NCBI GenBank assembly: GCA_963739645.1
Contig: CAVUBM010000096.1
Coordinates: forward strand, 1-64,000
DNA length: 64,000 bases
Source: JASHPR01 sp963739645
GTDB taxonomy: Bacteria > Actinomycetota > Actinomycetes > Streptosporangiales > Streptosporangiaceae
Direction: 5' to 3'
The notes under the pieces are model-generated. The model saw only the letters and a list, made by a program, of their open reading frames with translations. It made no database searches and was not told the origin of the DNA. Positions 40,092 to 49,397 of this stretch are shown one piece after another; position 1 is the first letter of the stretch; each line of letters starts with the position of its first letter. A program made the translations under genes and the position numbers.

Positions 40092-40961
40092 TCATAGGTC
40101 CGGCATGGGCGGTAATTCTGGATTTCGCTCCCATTGCGGGCGCTGAGCCCGGGCCGACGCGTAGAGGCAGACCGCGGCCGCGGAGGCCAGGTTCAGGCTC
40201 TCGGCCTGGCCGTAGATGGGCACGGCTACGGCCTTGTCGGCCAGGGCCAGCAGCCCAGCGGGAAGCCCCCAGGCCTCGTTGCCGAACAGCCACGCGGTGG
40301 GCGGGGCGAGCCCGCCCGCCGCTTCGAGCTCGTCGAGCTGCCGCCCCGCGCTGCCGTCGGCGGCCAGAACCTGGACCCCGGCGCGGGCCAGCGCCGCGGA
40401 CGCCTCGGTGAGCGTGGAGCCGACCACGACCGGGAGATGGAACAGGCTGCCCGCTGAGGCGCGCACGCACTTGCTGTTGTAGGGGTCGACCGAGGCGTCG
40501 GAGAAGATCACCCCGTCGGCGCCCGCGGCGTCCGCGGTGCGCAGCACGGTTCCGGCGTTGCCGGGGTCCCGCACGTTGGCCAGCAGGACCAACAGGCGCG
40601 GCGCCGCGGCCGTCAGCTGCTCCAGCGGGACGTCGACGAACCGGCACACGGCGAGCAGCCCCTGCGGCGTGACGGTCTGGGCGAGTTCGGTCATCACCTC
40701 GCCGCTGACAGTGTGCACCGGCGCGGCCGCGGCGGCCGCGCGCTCCACCAGCTCGCTGTACCGCGACAGGGCGGCCGCCGTCACGAACAGCTCGGTCACC
40801 ACTGCATCCTGCTTTTCGGCGGCGCCGAGGGCTTCGCGCACCGCCTGCGGGCCCTCGGCCAGGAACAGCCGTGCCCGCTGCCGGAACGAGCGCCGGGCCA
40901 GCTGCCTGGCCGCCTTGACCCGGGGTGAGCGGATGCTGGTGACCTCGCCGCCGTTGATCAC
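40092..40961 (-). CDS. SpoU/TrmH-family RNA 2'-O-methyltransferase
   Basis: 289 residues from GTG 40961. An N-terminal RNA-binding substrate domain (about 20-100) precedes a SPOUT trefoil-knot domain with NVRDPGNAGTVLRTADAAG (motif 1), WLFGNEAWGL (motif 2) and IYGQAESLNLASAAAVCLY (motif 3). Probably methylates a ribose in 23S rRNA, as do RlmB/TsnR-like relatives; the exact target is not determinable. Lies between rplT and the sensor kinase, behind a strong terminator. Confidence 0.9.
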   Translation of the reverse strand: MINGGEVTSIRSPRVKAARQLARRSFRQRARLFLAEGPQAVREALGAAEKQDAVVTELFVTAAALSRYSELVERAAAAAAPVHTVSGEVMTELAQTVTPQGLLAVCRFVDVPLEQLTAAAPRLLVLLANVRDPGNAGTVLRTADAAGADGVIFSDASVDPYNSKCVRASAGSLFHLPVVVGSTLTEASAALARAGVQVLAADGSAGRQLDELEAAGGLAPPTAWLFGNEAWGLPAGLLALADKAVAVPIYGQAESLNLASAAAVCLYASARAQRPQWERNPELPPMPDL

Positions 40962-40975
40962 GCTGCCCTCAGAGC

Positions 40976-41032
40976 ATGATCCCGGAGCGGAACCCGCAGT
41001 GGAGGGGGACGGGGGTTTCGCTCCGGGATCAT
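40976..41032 (-). terminator. terminator of the infC-rpmI-rplT operon
   Basis: Inverted repeat 40976-40995 with 41013-41032: a perfect 14-bp stem (ATGATCCCGGAGCG) extended past one mismatch by AACCC/GGGTT, loop of 17 nt. It starts 13 bp after the rplT stop. Confidence 0.75.
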
Positions 41033-41044
41033 AGATTGCTTCGG

Positions 41045-41431
41045 TCAGGCGGCGGCGGACTGGTCGCCGACATCCTTGGGCAGCGCCTTCCTGGCTACCT
41101 CGACGAGCGCGGAGAACGACGACGGGTCGGACACCGCGAGCTCGGCGAGCATCCGGCGGTCAACCTCCACGCCAGCGACCTTCAGGCCCTGGATGAAACG
41201 GTTGTAGGTCAGGCCGTCGGCCCGGGCCGCAGCGTTGATGCGCTGGATCCACAGCCGCCGGAACGCGCCCTTGCGGTCCTTGCGGTCGCGGTAGGCGTAT
41301 GCCATCGAGTGGAGCGTCTGCTCCTTGGCCTTGCGGTACAGACGGGACCGCTGGCCGCGGTAGCCGCTGGCCCGCTCAAGGACGACCCGACGCTTCTTGT
41401 GGGCGTTAACCGCCCGCTTCACGCGTGCCAT
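41045..41431 (-). CDS. rplT: 50S ribosomal protein L20
   Basis: 128 residues, very basic. MARVKRAVNAHKKR start, RGQRSRLYRKAKEQ, LWIQRINAAAR and GLTYNRFIQGLK are invariant parts of L20, which binds 23S rRNA early in 50S assembly. GGGAG lies 8 nt before the ATG. Third gene of the infC operon, 27 bp after rpmI. The C-terminus carries a few extra residues (GDQSAAA). Confidence 0.97.
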   Translation of the reverse strand: MARVKRAVNAHKKRRVVLERASGYRGQRSRLYRKAKEQTLHSMAYAYRDRKDRKGAFRRLWIQRINAAARADGLTYNRFIQGLKVAGVEVDRRMLAELAVSDPSSFSALVEVARKALPKDVGDQSAAA

Positions 41432-41458
41432 TTCTTCGACTCCCTTAAGCGAGCCGGG

Positions 41459-41653
41459 TCACTTACCCAGCAGTCTTTTCATCTTCTTGGTGTCAGCGGG
41501 CGAGAGCACGACCTCGTTCTTCAGGCGGCGAGTGCGCGTGCTCGGCTTGTGTTCGAGGTAGTGGGCGCGGCTAGCCCGGCGGCGCATGACCTTTCCGGTA
41601 CCGGTCAGCCGGAATCGCTTGCCGGCACCGCTGTGTGTCTTCATCTTCGGCAT
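41459..41653 (-). CDS. rpmI: 50S ribosomal protein L35
   Basis: 64 residues: MPKMKTHSGAGKRFRLTGTGK, RRASRAHYLEHK and the C-terminal VVLSPADTKKMKRLLGK are typical of L35. Sits between infC and rplT, 83 bp after the infC stop. Confidence 0.97.
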   Translation of the reverse strand: MPKMKTHSGAGKRFRLTGTGKVMRRRASRAHYLEHKPSTRTRRLKNEVVLSPADTKKMKRLLGK

Positions 41654-41736
41654 GTCGCCGTCGTCTCCGTTCTATGGCGTGCCTGCGGCACGATACATGC
41701 TCACGTGCTGCGGCATGGTGTTCGTTGCGCGGGTGA

Positions 41737-42390
41737 TCAGGTCGCGGTTTGCGCGTCCGCCGCGTCATGCTCGGCAGCCGCCGCTACCGCCTGCTCTCGC
41801 GCGGCCGCCCTGGCCTGGCGCGGCGACGGCACCGAACGGTCCGCAGGGCCCGGTGTGCGCTCGGTCTTGGCGTCGGGCTTCCTCTTGTGCGGCCCGATCA
41901 CCATGATCATGTTCCGGCCGTCCTGCTTGGGCTGCGCCTCAACGAACCCGAGCTCCTCGACATCGCCCGCCAGCCGCTGCAGCAGCCGGTAGCCGAGATC
42001 GGGCCGGGACTGCTCGCGCCCCCTGAACATGATCGTCACCTTGACCTTGTCGCCCTGCCGCAGGAACCGCTCGACGTGGCCCTTCTTGGTGCCGTAGTCG
42101 TGCGGGTCGATCTTCGGCCGGAGCTTGATCTCCTTGATGACGGTCTGCGCCTGGTGCTTGCGGGACTCCCTGGCCTTGAGGGCCGACTCATACTTGAACT
42201 TGCCGTAATCCATCAGCTTGCAGACGGGTGGCCGCGCGGTGGGCGCCACCTCAACTAGGTCCAGGTCTGATTCCTGGGCCAGCCGGAGCGCGTCATTGAT
42301 CGCGACGATGCCGACCTGCTCGCCGTTCGGCCCGACGAGCCGCACCTCAGGTACGCGGATGCGTTCGTTGATCCGGGGTTCAGTGCTGAT
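41737..42390 (-). CDS. infC: translation initiation factor IF-3, ATC start
   Basis: 217 residues read from ATC at 42390. The conserved N-terminus ISTEPRINERIRVPEVRLVG begins exactly there, with AGGAGG 4 nt upstream, and no ATG, GTG or TTG precedes it in frame. The first conventional start, GTG 42345, would remove 15 conserved residues. AUU/AUC starts are known for infC and let IF3 repress its own synthesis. N-domain to about 80, linker, C-domain with KVTIMFRGREQ, then an Ala/Glu/Arg-rich tail of about 45 residues. Confidence 0.92.
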   Translation of the reverse strand: MSTEPRINERIRVPEVRLVGPNGEQVGIVAINDALRLAQESDLDLVEVAPTARPPVCKLMDYGKFKYESALKARESRKHQAQTVIKEIKLRPKIDPHDYGTKKGHVERFLRQGDKVKVTIMFRGREQSRPDLGYRLLQRLAGDVEELGFVEAQPKQDGRNMIMVIGPHKRKPDAKTERTPGPADRSVPSPRQARAAAREQAVAAAAEHDAADAQTAT

Positions 42391-42794
42391 GTGACCTCCT
42401 GTGTCACTCTCGCCGCCACGGGACCTCCCCGCGGCGGTATGCGACCTTCCGCGCTGCCCTCACATGCAGAAGGCCCCGCATGGCAAGCATGCAGGGCCAC
42501 CATGACGCGGCTTCCGGGCTGTCGCCCGGAATGCACTGCGCAACGCCCGGAATCTGCCGCGGCTGCTGCCGACGGCGACGCCGTAGCGCCCGGCCTGACC
42601 GGCCGGCCCGTGAGCCGACCCATCGTCCGGCCGGGCCCGAGGGCCTGTCCGGTATTACCCGCCAGCAGCTGAGCTGGCCAGGTGGGAGGTGGCCGTGGTG
42701 GTCCTCCGCTTGCCCATCCGGCGCAGGACGCCGGACTGGTCGTCGACCTAGCAGTAACGCATTTCCGGCCCAGATATTCCGTCCCGGCCCGGCC
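42391..42794 (-). other. infC leader and aroE-infC intergenic region
   Basis: About 400 bp without a gene. It holds the infC Shine-Dalgarno, the leader hairpin at 42472-42498 and, upstream, the most AT-rich part of the region around 42745-42775, where a promoter for the infC operon is expected (an extended -10-like TGCTAGGT is present on the minus strand, without a clear -35). Confidence 0.5.
42472..42498 (-). promoter_or_regulatory. infC leader terminator-like hairpin (possible attenuator)
   Basis: On the minus strand GGCCCTGCATG pairs with CATGCGGGGCC (11 bp including one G-U) around loop CTTGC, followed by TTCTGCAT. It is in the 5' leader 82-108 nt upstream of the infC start, where infC-rpmI-rplT operons often carry an attenuator. 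Confidence 0.6.
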
Positions 42795-43631
42795 CTAGTG
42801 GCCGACGCGGTCCATCCGGCGCCGCAGCTCGGCCAGGCCGGCCCGGCGCATGGCCGCGACCGGCGCGGTGCGGGCAGTCATCAGCTCCACCTGCCGGGCG
42901 GCCTGGTGCAGCAGCAGCTCGAAGCCGCTGATCACCGCGGCCCCGGTCTGCTCTCCGGCGGTCGCCAGCCGGGTCGGCCAGGGGTTATACACGACGTCGA
43001 GAACGGCGGCCGGAACGAGGTCACCGCGGAGTATGAGGTCTGCGTAGGTATCGGCGGCCGCGGCCGGAACCGTGGAGATCAGCAGGTGCCAGCTGGCCCC
43101 CGCGGCACCCTGGCCGAACCCGGCCAGCCGGACGGTCATGCCGAGTTTGCCGGCGGCAGCCAGCAGATCTCCGGCCCGGGCCGGGTCCCTGACCGCCACG
43201 GTCGCCTCGGCGGCGCCCAGCCCGCGGATCGCGGCGAGCGCGGAGCAGGCCGTGGCTCCGGCGCCGAGGATCAGCACGGACCCGGCGCCGGACAGGCCGG
43301 CCGCGGCCAGAGCGGTGATCATGCCAGGAACGTCGGTGTTGTGCCCGTGCCGGGCACCGGCGGCGAAGATGACCGTGTTGGCGCCGCCCACGTCGGCGGC
43401 CAGGGGCTCGGTGGAGTCGAGCAGCGGCAGCACCGCCCGCTTGAGCGGCATGGTCAGCGACAGGCCCGCCCATTCCGGGCCGCAGCCGTCGAGCACGCCC
43501 GGCAGCCGCGCCTCGTCACACTCGATCGCGTCGTAAGTCCAGCCCGCCAGGCCCAGGGCCTGGTAGGCCGCCCGGTGCAGCGCCGGTGAGAGCGAATGGG
43601 CCACCGGCGAGCCGAGCACGGCGGCCTTCAT
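42795..43631 (-). CDS. aroE: shikimate dehydrogenase
   Basis: NADPH-dependent reduction of 3-dehydroshikimate. 278 residues. Shikimate site LGSPVAHSLSPALH near the start, catalytic Lys64 in LTMPLK, Asp100 in HNTD, nucleotide loop ILGAGATA, and C-terminal GFELLLHQAARQVELM. GGGGGAG precedes the ATG. It follows mltG by 9 bp; mltG-aroE in one transcript is typical of actinobacteria. Confidence 0.94.
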   Translation of the reverse strand: MKAAVLGSPVAHSLSPALHRAAYQALGLAGWTYDAIECDEARLPGVLDGCGPEWAGLSLTMPLKRAVLPLLDSTEPLAADVGGANTVIFAAGARHGHNTDVPGMITALAAAGLSGAGSVLILGAGATACSALAAIRGLGAAEATVAVRDPARAGDLLAAAGKLGMTVRLAGFGQGAAGASWHLLISTVPAAAADTYADLILRGDLVPAAVLDVVYNPWPTRLATAGEQTGAAVISGFELLLHQAARQVELMTARTAPVAAMRRAGLAELRRRMDRVGH

Positions 43632-43640
43632 CGCTCCCCC

Positions 43641-45924
43641 TCAGCATGCTTTGTTCTTCCGGCACAGCGCCACGAACTGCTGGAACACTGTCGGGTTGTT
43701 GGTGAACTCGGTCAGGCCGGTCTTCAGGTTCACCGTCACGAAGAAGGTCAGGTTCCCGTGGTCCGGGTGCAGTGCGGCCTCGATCGCGGTGTTTCCCGGG
43801 GAGTCGATCGGCCCGGGCGGCAGGCCCTTGTGGATGAACGTGTTGTACGGCGACTTGACCTTGAGCTGCGCGGCAGTGAGGCCGATCCCCGTCTTGGCCA
43901 GCGCGAAGTTCACCGTGCTGTCGAGCTGCAGGGGTATGCCCTGGTTCAGCCGGTTGTAGATCACCTCGGCGATCTTCGGGTAGTACTTGGGGTTCCCGCC
44001 CTCGGCCATGAGGATGCTGGCCACGGTGATGACCTGGTTCTCGGTCAGGTTGCCCTTCTTCGCGGCGGCCGGCAGGTTGATGGTCGTGGCCTCCTGCTTG
44101 AACCGCGTCACCATCTGCTGCAGCACCTGGAGCGCGGTCTCGCCCGGGATGATGGTGTAGGTCGCGGGGAACAGGTAACCCTCGGGGTTGCCGTTGGCGT
44201 ACGACGGCAGTCCGAGCGCGTTCGTGTTCTTGATCGCCGCGGCGTAATCGGCGGCGGATATGGACGAGTGGGCGTTCTCGAGACGGCTCAGGATCTGGGT
44301 CAGCCGCAGACCTTCCGGGATCGTGACCACGGTCTGGATCCGCGCGGAGGGACTGAGCAGCAGCTTGTACGCGAGCGCCGAGTTCATGTGCAGATGCAGG
44401 CGGAAGAAGCCCGGTTCCAGGCCGGCCGGGTTGGAGTTGGCCTTGGCCGCGGCGATGAAGGAGGTGGTGCTCGCCACCACGCCCAGCTTCACCAGCCGCG
44501 GCGCGATCGAGGTGGCCGTGTCGCCCTTGAGCACCTGCACCGTGACCGTCCCGGTCCCTGAGCCCGTGAAGTCCTTGGACTGGAACCGCTTGAACACGGT
44601 GTAGCCGCCTACGGCCAGCACCGCCAGCAGCACCACGGCCAGGAGCGGGGCGAGCACGCGGCCGCGGCGCTTGGACCGCCCGCCCCGGCTGCCCCGGCCA
44701 CCGCGGGTGCCACGGCCACCGCGGCCGCCACGGCTGTCATCGAACCCGGGAACCAGGCCGTCACTGCCCCCGCCGGGCCGGCGGGGCATTTCGCCCCGGC
44801 CGAACGGGCTGGAGACGGGTTCCTGCAGGCCCGTGCCGCCCGGGCCGCGCCGGCCGGCGGGCCCGCCGAGGCGCGGGAAGTCATCGGCCTGGGGTTCCTG
44901 GTCGGTGTCGACCGCGTAGCGCGGGAAGGCGGGCATGCTGTCCGGGCCACTGTCTTCTGCCCCTGGCCGCCAGCGGTACGGGCTACCGTCCCCGGCATCT
45001 GCACCCGGTCCGCCAGCGCCGGGCATCACGGGCATGGCACCGCTGTCCGCCGGGCCGCGCGGCGCACGCGGCATCCCGCCGGTATCCGGCCCACCACGCG
45101 GCGCACGCGGCAGCGCACCGGTATCCGGGCCACCTGGCATCCGCGGCAGCGCACCGCTGTCCGCCGGGCCGCGCGGCGCACGGGGCATCCCGCCGGTATC
45201 CGGGCCGCCGCGCGGGACACGCGGCATCCCGCCGGTATCCGGGCCGCCGCGCGGGACACGCGGCATCCCGCTGCTGTCCGCCGGGCCGCGCGGCGCACGG
45301 GGCATCCCGCCGGTATCCGGGCCGCCGCGCGGGACACGCGGCATCCCGCCGGTATCCGGGCCGCCGCGCGGGACACGCGGCATCGCGCCGCTGTCCGCCG
45401 GGCCGCCCGGCATCCCGGGCATCGCGCCAGTCCCGGCGGGCCCGCCCGGCATGCGCGGCATCGCGCCGCTGTCGGCCGGCCCACGGCCGCCGCGTGGGCT
45501 CCTGGGCGGCCCGGGGAAGTCGTTCTGCTGGGGCAGCGGCTCTAGCCGCTCGAAGGACGGATGCTCGGTATAGGGGCCGCCTGCGGCCGGCCGGGGTGTA
45601 GGGATCGAAGTCAGCGTACGGATCCGGCGCGGCGGGCCGGGCGTACGGGTCGTAGGCACCGGGGGCGTATGGGTCGGCAGGACCGTAGGAATCCGCTCCG
45701 TACTGGTCGCCTGGCCCGTACTGGTCGCCTGGCGCGTACTGGTCGCCTGGCCCGTACGGGTCGGCCTGACCGTAGGGGTCGCGGTCATAGGGGTCTGCCT
45801 GGCCGTATGGGTCCTGTGCATACGGGTCGGATTCGTCGTATTCGTCCGGCTCGTCACCGGGTTGACCCGGAAAGCGCGGCATCTCCTGCGCCGACCAGTT
45901 TCCGCCCCGTCCGTCGCGAGTCAC
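43641..45924 (-). CDS. mltG: MltG endolytic transglycosylase with long repetitive tail (frame disrupted)
   Basis: Cleaves nascent peptidoglycan strands at the membrane. After removing one G near 45585 the protein is about 760 residues from GTG 45924 (GGAGG 6 nt upstream). The first 110 residues repeat DPYGQADPY; about 150-310 repeat a 13-residue GGPDTGGMPRVPR-like unit; a basic RGGRSKRRGR precedes the single membrane helix VLAPLLAVVLLAVLAVGGYTV. The extracytoplasmic YceG domain carries the Glu of ASILMAEGGNPKYYPKIAEV and IYNRLNQGIPLQLDST. Without the correction, the DPY-repeat frame and the catalytic frame are separate. Confidence 0.88.
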
Positions 45925-46463
45925 CTTTCACCTCCCGGGGATGACCCGACCAGTTCCCCCGCAGGCTGGCCCGTTGAACGCTCCCTGTCTAGCGCCCCCT
46001 GCAACAGCAACGCGGCGGCCGCTCGGTCCACTCTAGGCCGACGGTCCCTGGTGTCGCTGCCGCCCTGACGCAATACGTCGTGGGCAATTACCGTGGTGAA
46101 CCGCTCGTCCACCAACCGCACTGGGACCGGCGCGACGCGGGCGGCCAGCGCGGCCGCAAACGACCGGGCCGCTTGGGCGGCCGGTCCCTCGCGCCCGGAG
46201 AGGCCGACAGGCAGGCCGACGATGACCTCGATGACATCGTCGGCCGCGGCCAAGGCCGCGATCGCAGCCAGGTCCCCGCCGCCGCGCGGGATAGTGGTGA
46301 GCGGGCTGGCGAGCCGGCCGTCGCTGTCGCAGTGCGCTACCCCGATGCGGGCCGAGCCGTAGTCGATGGCCAGGCGAACGCCGGTCCTCAACCGCTGGCT
46401 CCGGGGATACGAGGTCTCGCCCCGGCAACGAATTGGTGGCGGCACGGTCTCACCGTACGCCAC
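45921..46463 (-). CDS. ruvX: RuvX/YqgF family RNase H-like nuclease
   Basis: 180 residues from GTG 46463, which overlaps the alaS 3' end by 14 bp; a TTG at residue 25 preceded by GGAG is an alternative nearer the family's usual length. RNase H fold: catalytic Asp34 in AIDYGSARIG, Glu of LVDERFTT and Asp of RVDRAAAALLL. The family is linked to pre-16S rRNA 5' maturation and Holliday-junction cleavage. The stop overlaps the mltG start by 4 nt. Confidence 0.9.
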   Translation of the reverse strand: MAYGETVPPPIRCRGETSYPRSQRLRTGVRLAIDYGSARIGVAHCDSDGRLASPLTTIPRGGGDLAAIAALAAADDVIEVIVGLPVGLSGREGPAAQAARSFAAALAARVAPVPVRLVDERFTTVIAHDVLRQGGSDTRDRRPRVDRAAAALLLQGALDRERSTGQPAGELVGSSPGGER

Positions 46464-49212
46464 CCGACCCCATTATGTCCTGAATGGCCGCGCGAACCGC
46501 GCCGAACGACGCCTCAATAGCCTCACCTGTACCGTCGCCTAGCGGGGCCCCGCCGCCCTGGGCCACATCATCCTTGCCCCCGCCGCGGCCGCCCAGCGCG
46601 CCGGCCGCGGTCAGCACCAGCTGTCCCGCGGCGAGGCCGCGGGCGCGCGCCGCGTCGTTGACGGCGACCACCACGGTGGGCCGGTCGGCCGGCACACCGA
46701 TCATCACGACGACGCCAGGCCGGTCGGGCGCGATCAGCCCACGCACGTCGAGCGTGAGCCTGCGGATGCCGTCTGCGGCGGTGCCGTCGGGTACCCGGTG
46801 CGCCACGTACGTCGCCCCGGCGACGTCCGCCCCGGCGCGGGCGATCTCGGCCGCGGACTCGAGCAGCCGGGCGGCGTTCATCCGCTCTAGGTCCCGCTGC
46901 GCGTCGCGGAGCCGGGTCACGATCCCGGTCACGCGGTCCGGCAGTTCCTCCCTGGGCGCCTTCAGCTGTTCCGCAAGCTGGCTGACCAGAACGCTCTCCC
47001 GGGCCAGGAACCGGAACGCGTCCATTCCCACCAGCGCCTCGACCCGGCGCACGCCCGAGCCGATGGAGGACTCATTGAGGATCTTGACCAGCCCCAGCTG
47101 CCCGGACCTGGCGACGTGGGTGCCGCCGCACAGTTCGCGGGAGTAGTTGCCGACCTCGACCACGCGGACCTGATCGCCGTACTTCTCACCGAACAGCGCC
47201 AGGGCCCCCATCGACCGCGCCTCGTCGATCGAGGTGTGGAAGGCCCGGACCGCCAGGTCGTTGATCAGGATCTCGTTGACCTCAGCCTCCGCGTCGGCGA
47301 GCACCGACGGTGGCACGGCGCCCATCGCGGTGAAGTCGAACCGGAACCGCCCCGGTGAGTTCTCCGAGCCCGCCTGGGCCGCCGACTCGCCCAGCGCGCC
47401 GCGGAACGCGCGGTGCACGAGGTGGGTGGCGGTGTGCGACCTCGAGATCGCGCGCCGGCGCTCGACGTCGATCTCGGCGTGCACGGTGTCGCCGACCACG
47501 ATCTCGCCTGAGGTGACCCGGCCGCGGTGCACGATCAGCCCGGGCACGGGGGTCTGCACGTCGAAGACGTCGATCTCGGCACCTGCTCCGCTGCCGCTGC
47601 CGGTGGCGCTGATCCGCCCGGCGTCCGCGAGTTGGCCACCGCCCTCGGCGTAGAACGGAGTGCGGTCCAGCACGACGTCGACCTCGGTGCCCTGGCCCGC
47701 GGCGGGCACCGACGTCCCGCCGACCAGCAGGCCGCTCACGGTCGCGTCGTCGGTGACCTCGTCGTACCCGGTGAAGGCCACGGGCCCGGAGCGCTCGAGC
47801 ACCGCCGCCAGCACGGAGATGTCGGCGTTGCCGGTTTTCTTCCCGGCCGCGTCCTCCCTGGCCCGCTGCCGCTGCTGGGCCATCAGCCTGCGGAACTCCG
47901 GCTCGTCGACGGACAACCCCTGCTCGCTGGCCATCTCCAGGGTCAGGTCGATGGGGAAGCCGTAGGTGTCATGCAGCTGGAAGGCCTGGTCACCGTGGAT
48001 GACGTCGGCGCCGCGGCGCTTGGTCTCCTCGACCGCGACGTCGAAGATCGCACTGCCGGTGCGGAGCGTGCTGAGGAACGCCGCCTCTTCTGCGTCGATC
48101 ACCGTGTGGATGTGCGGCGCGTCCCTGCGCAGGTCCGGGTACTGATCCCCGAGCGCGTTGATGGCCACGGAAGCCAGGTCGTGCAGGTAGCGCTCCTCTT
48201 CCCCGCCGTGACCCTGCCTGCCGCCCGACCCGCCGCGCTGCGCGCCCGCGAGCAGCCGCAGGTTGCGGACGCTGCGGCGCAGGATCCGGCGGAGCACGTA
48301 CCCGCGCGCCTCGTTGGACGGCACGACCCCGTCGGCGACCAGCATCACCGCCGTGCGCACGTGGTCGGTGACCACGCGCAGCGCCACGTCGGTGCGGTGG
48401 TCGCGGCCGTAGCGCTGCTCGGTCAGTTCGGCGGCGCGGTCGAGCACCTTCCACATGGTGTCGATCTCGTAGATGTTGTCGACGCCCTGCAGCAGCGCGG
48501 CCATCCGCTCCAGGCCCATGCCCGTGTCGATGTTGCGCGACGGCAGTTCGCCCGCGGTGTCGAAGTCCGTCTTGGACCGGACCGCGCCGAGCTGGTCCTG
48601 CATGAAGACGAGGTTCCAGACCTCCAGGTACCGGTCCTCATCGGCAACCGGCCCGCCCTCGCGGCCGTATTCGGGACCGCGGTCGTAGTAGATCTCCGAG
48701 CACGGGCCGCCCGGGCCCGGCACGCCCATATGCCAGTAGTTGTCCGCCAGCCCGCGACGCTGGATCCGGTCCTCGGGCACGCCCACGTGGTCGTGCCAGA
48801 GCTTCGCGGCCTCGTCATCGTCGGTGTACACGGTCACCCACAGGCGGCTCTCCGGGAAGCCGAACCCTCCGTCGGACTCGGCGCTGGTGAGCAGCTCCCA
48901 GGCGAACGGGATGGCCTGCTCCTTGAAGTAGTCGCCGAACGAGAAGTTGCCCAGCATCTGAAAGAACGTTGCGTGCCTGGTGGTCTTGCCGACCTCGTCG
49001 ATGTCCGGCGTCCTGACGCACTTCTGGGCGCTGGTCGCGCGGCGGAACGGCGGATTCAGCTGGCCGAGGAAGTACGGCTTGAACGGGACCATCCCGGCGT
49101 TGACCAGCAGCAGCGTGGGGTCGTCGGCGATGAGGCTGGCCGAGGGGACCACGCTGTGCCCGCGCTGGGAGAAATAGTTAAGGAAACGGCGGACGATCTC
49201 TGCCGACTCCAT
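46450..49212 (-). CDS. alaS: alanyl-tRNA synthetase
   Basis: 920 residues. N-terminal class II core (RRFLNYFSQRGH, ARNVLSDAGQ-type region KTTRHATFFQMLGNFSFGDYFK), editing domain with the zinc ligands SHTATHLVH and ELCGGTHVARSG, and the C-terminal glycine-rich domain with GGRGGGKDDVAQGGG. GGAGG lies 5 nt before the ATG. Head of the alaS-ruvX-mltG-aroE transcript. A hairpin (CCTGCCGC with GCGGCAGG, 49231-49252) sits in the 5' leader. Confidence 0.96.
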   Translation of the reverse strand: MESAEIVRRFLNYFSQRGHSVVPSASLIADDPTLLLVNAGMVPFKPYFLGQLNPPFRRATSAQKCVRTPDIDEVGKTTRHATFFQMLGNFSFGDYFKEQAIPFAWELLTSAESDGGFGFPESRLWVTVYTDDDEAAKLWHDHVGVPEDRIQRRGLADNYWHMGVPGPGGPCSEIYYDRGPEYGREGGPVADEDRYLEVWNLVFMQDQLGAVRSKTDFDTAGELPSRNIDTGMGLERMAALLQGVDNIYEIDTMWKVLDRAAELTEQRYGRDHRTDVALRVVTDHVRTAVMLVADGVVPSNEARGYVLRRILRRSVRNLRLLAGAQRGGSGGRQGHGGEEERYLHDLASVAINALGDQYPDLRRDAPHIHTVIDAEEAAFLSTLRTGSAIFDVAVEETKRRGADVIHGDQAFQLHDTYGFPIDLTLEMASEQGLSVDEPEFRRLMAQQRQRAREDAAGKKTGNADISVLAAVLERSGPVAFTGYDEVTDDATVSGLLVGGTSVPAAGQGTEVDVVLDRTPFYAEGGGQLADAGRISATGSGSGAGAEIDVFDVQTPVPGLIVHRGRVTSGEIVVGDTVHAEIDVERRRAISRSHTATHLVHRAFRGALGESAAQAGSENSPGRFRFDFTAMGAVPPSVLADAEAEVNEILINDLAVRAFHTSIDEARSMGALALFGEKYGDQVRVVEVGNYSRELCGGTHVARSGQLGLVKILNESSIGSGVRRVEALVGMDAFRFLARESVLVSQLAEQLKAPREELPDRVTGIVTRLRDAQRDLERMNAARLLESAAEIARAGADVAGATYVAHRVPDGTAADGIRRLTLDVRGLIAPDRPGVVVMIGVPADRPTVVVAVNDAARARGLAAGQLVLTAAGALGGRGGGKDDVAQGGGAPLGDGTGEAIEASFGAVRAAIQDIMGSGGVR

Positions 49213-49363
49213 CAGGACCTCCGGAAGGGACCTGCCGCTTTCGGGCGGCAGGGGAATCGCTCAGTCCGCCATGTCGCGCGACTCAGACGGTCAGACGGGC
49301 TGGGCAGAGTCATCTAATAAACCAGGGCCGGGCTGGGCTCTGGGCCGGGCTGCGGAAGTGGCT

Positions 49364-49388
49364 CGGCTGAAGCCGACGGCTTCAGCCG
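49364..49388 (-). terminator. terminator downstream of the DUF6167 gene
   Basis: Perfect 11-bp stem CGGCTGAAGCC / GGCTTCAGCCG with a 3-nt loop, 10 bp after the stop at 49398. It separates the DUF948-DUF6167 pair from alaS. Confidence 0.75.
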
Positions 49389-49397
49389 TTAAAGCAG

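Noticed and set aside
45030..45480. Regular repeats resembling a CRISPR array
   Set aside because: Repeats are in-frame codon repeats of the MltG tail with no unique spacers of constant length, and no cas genes occur nearby.
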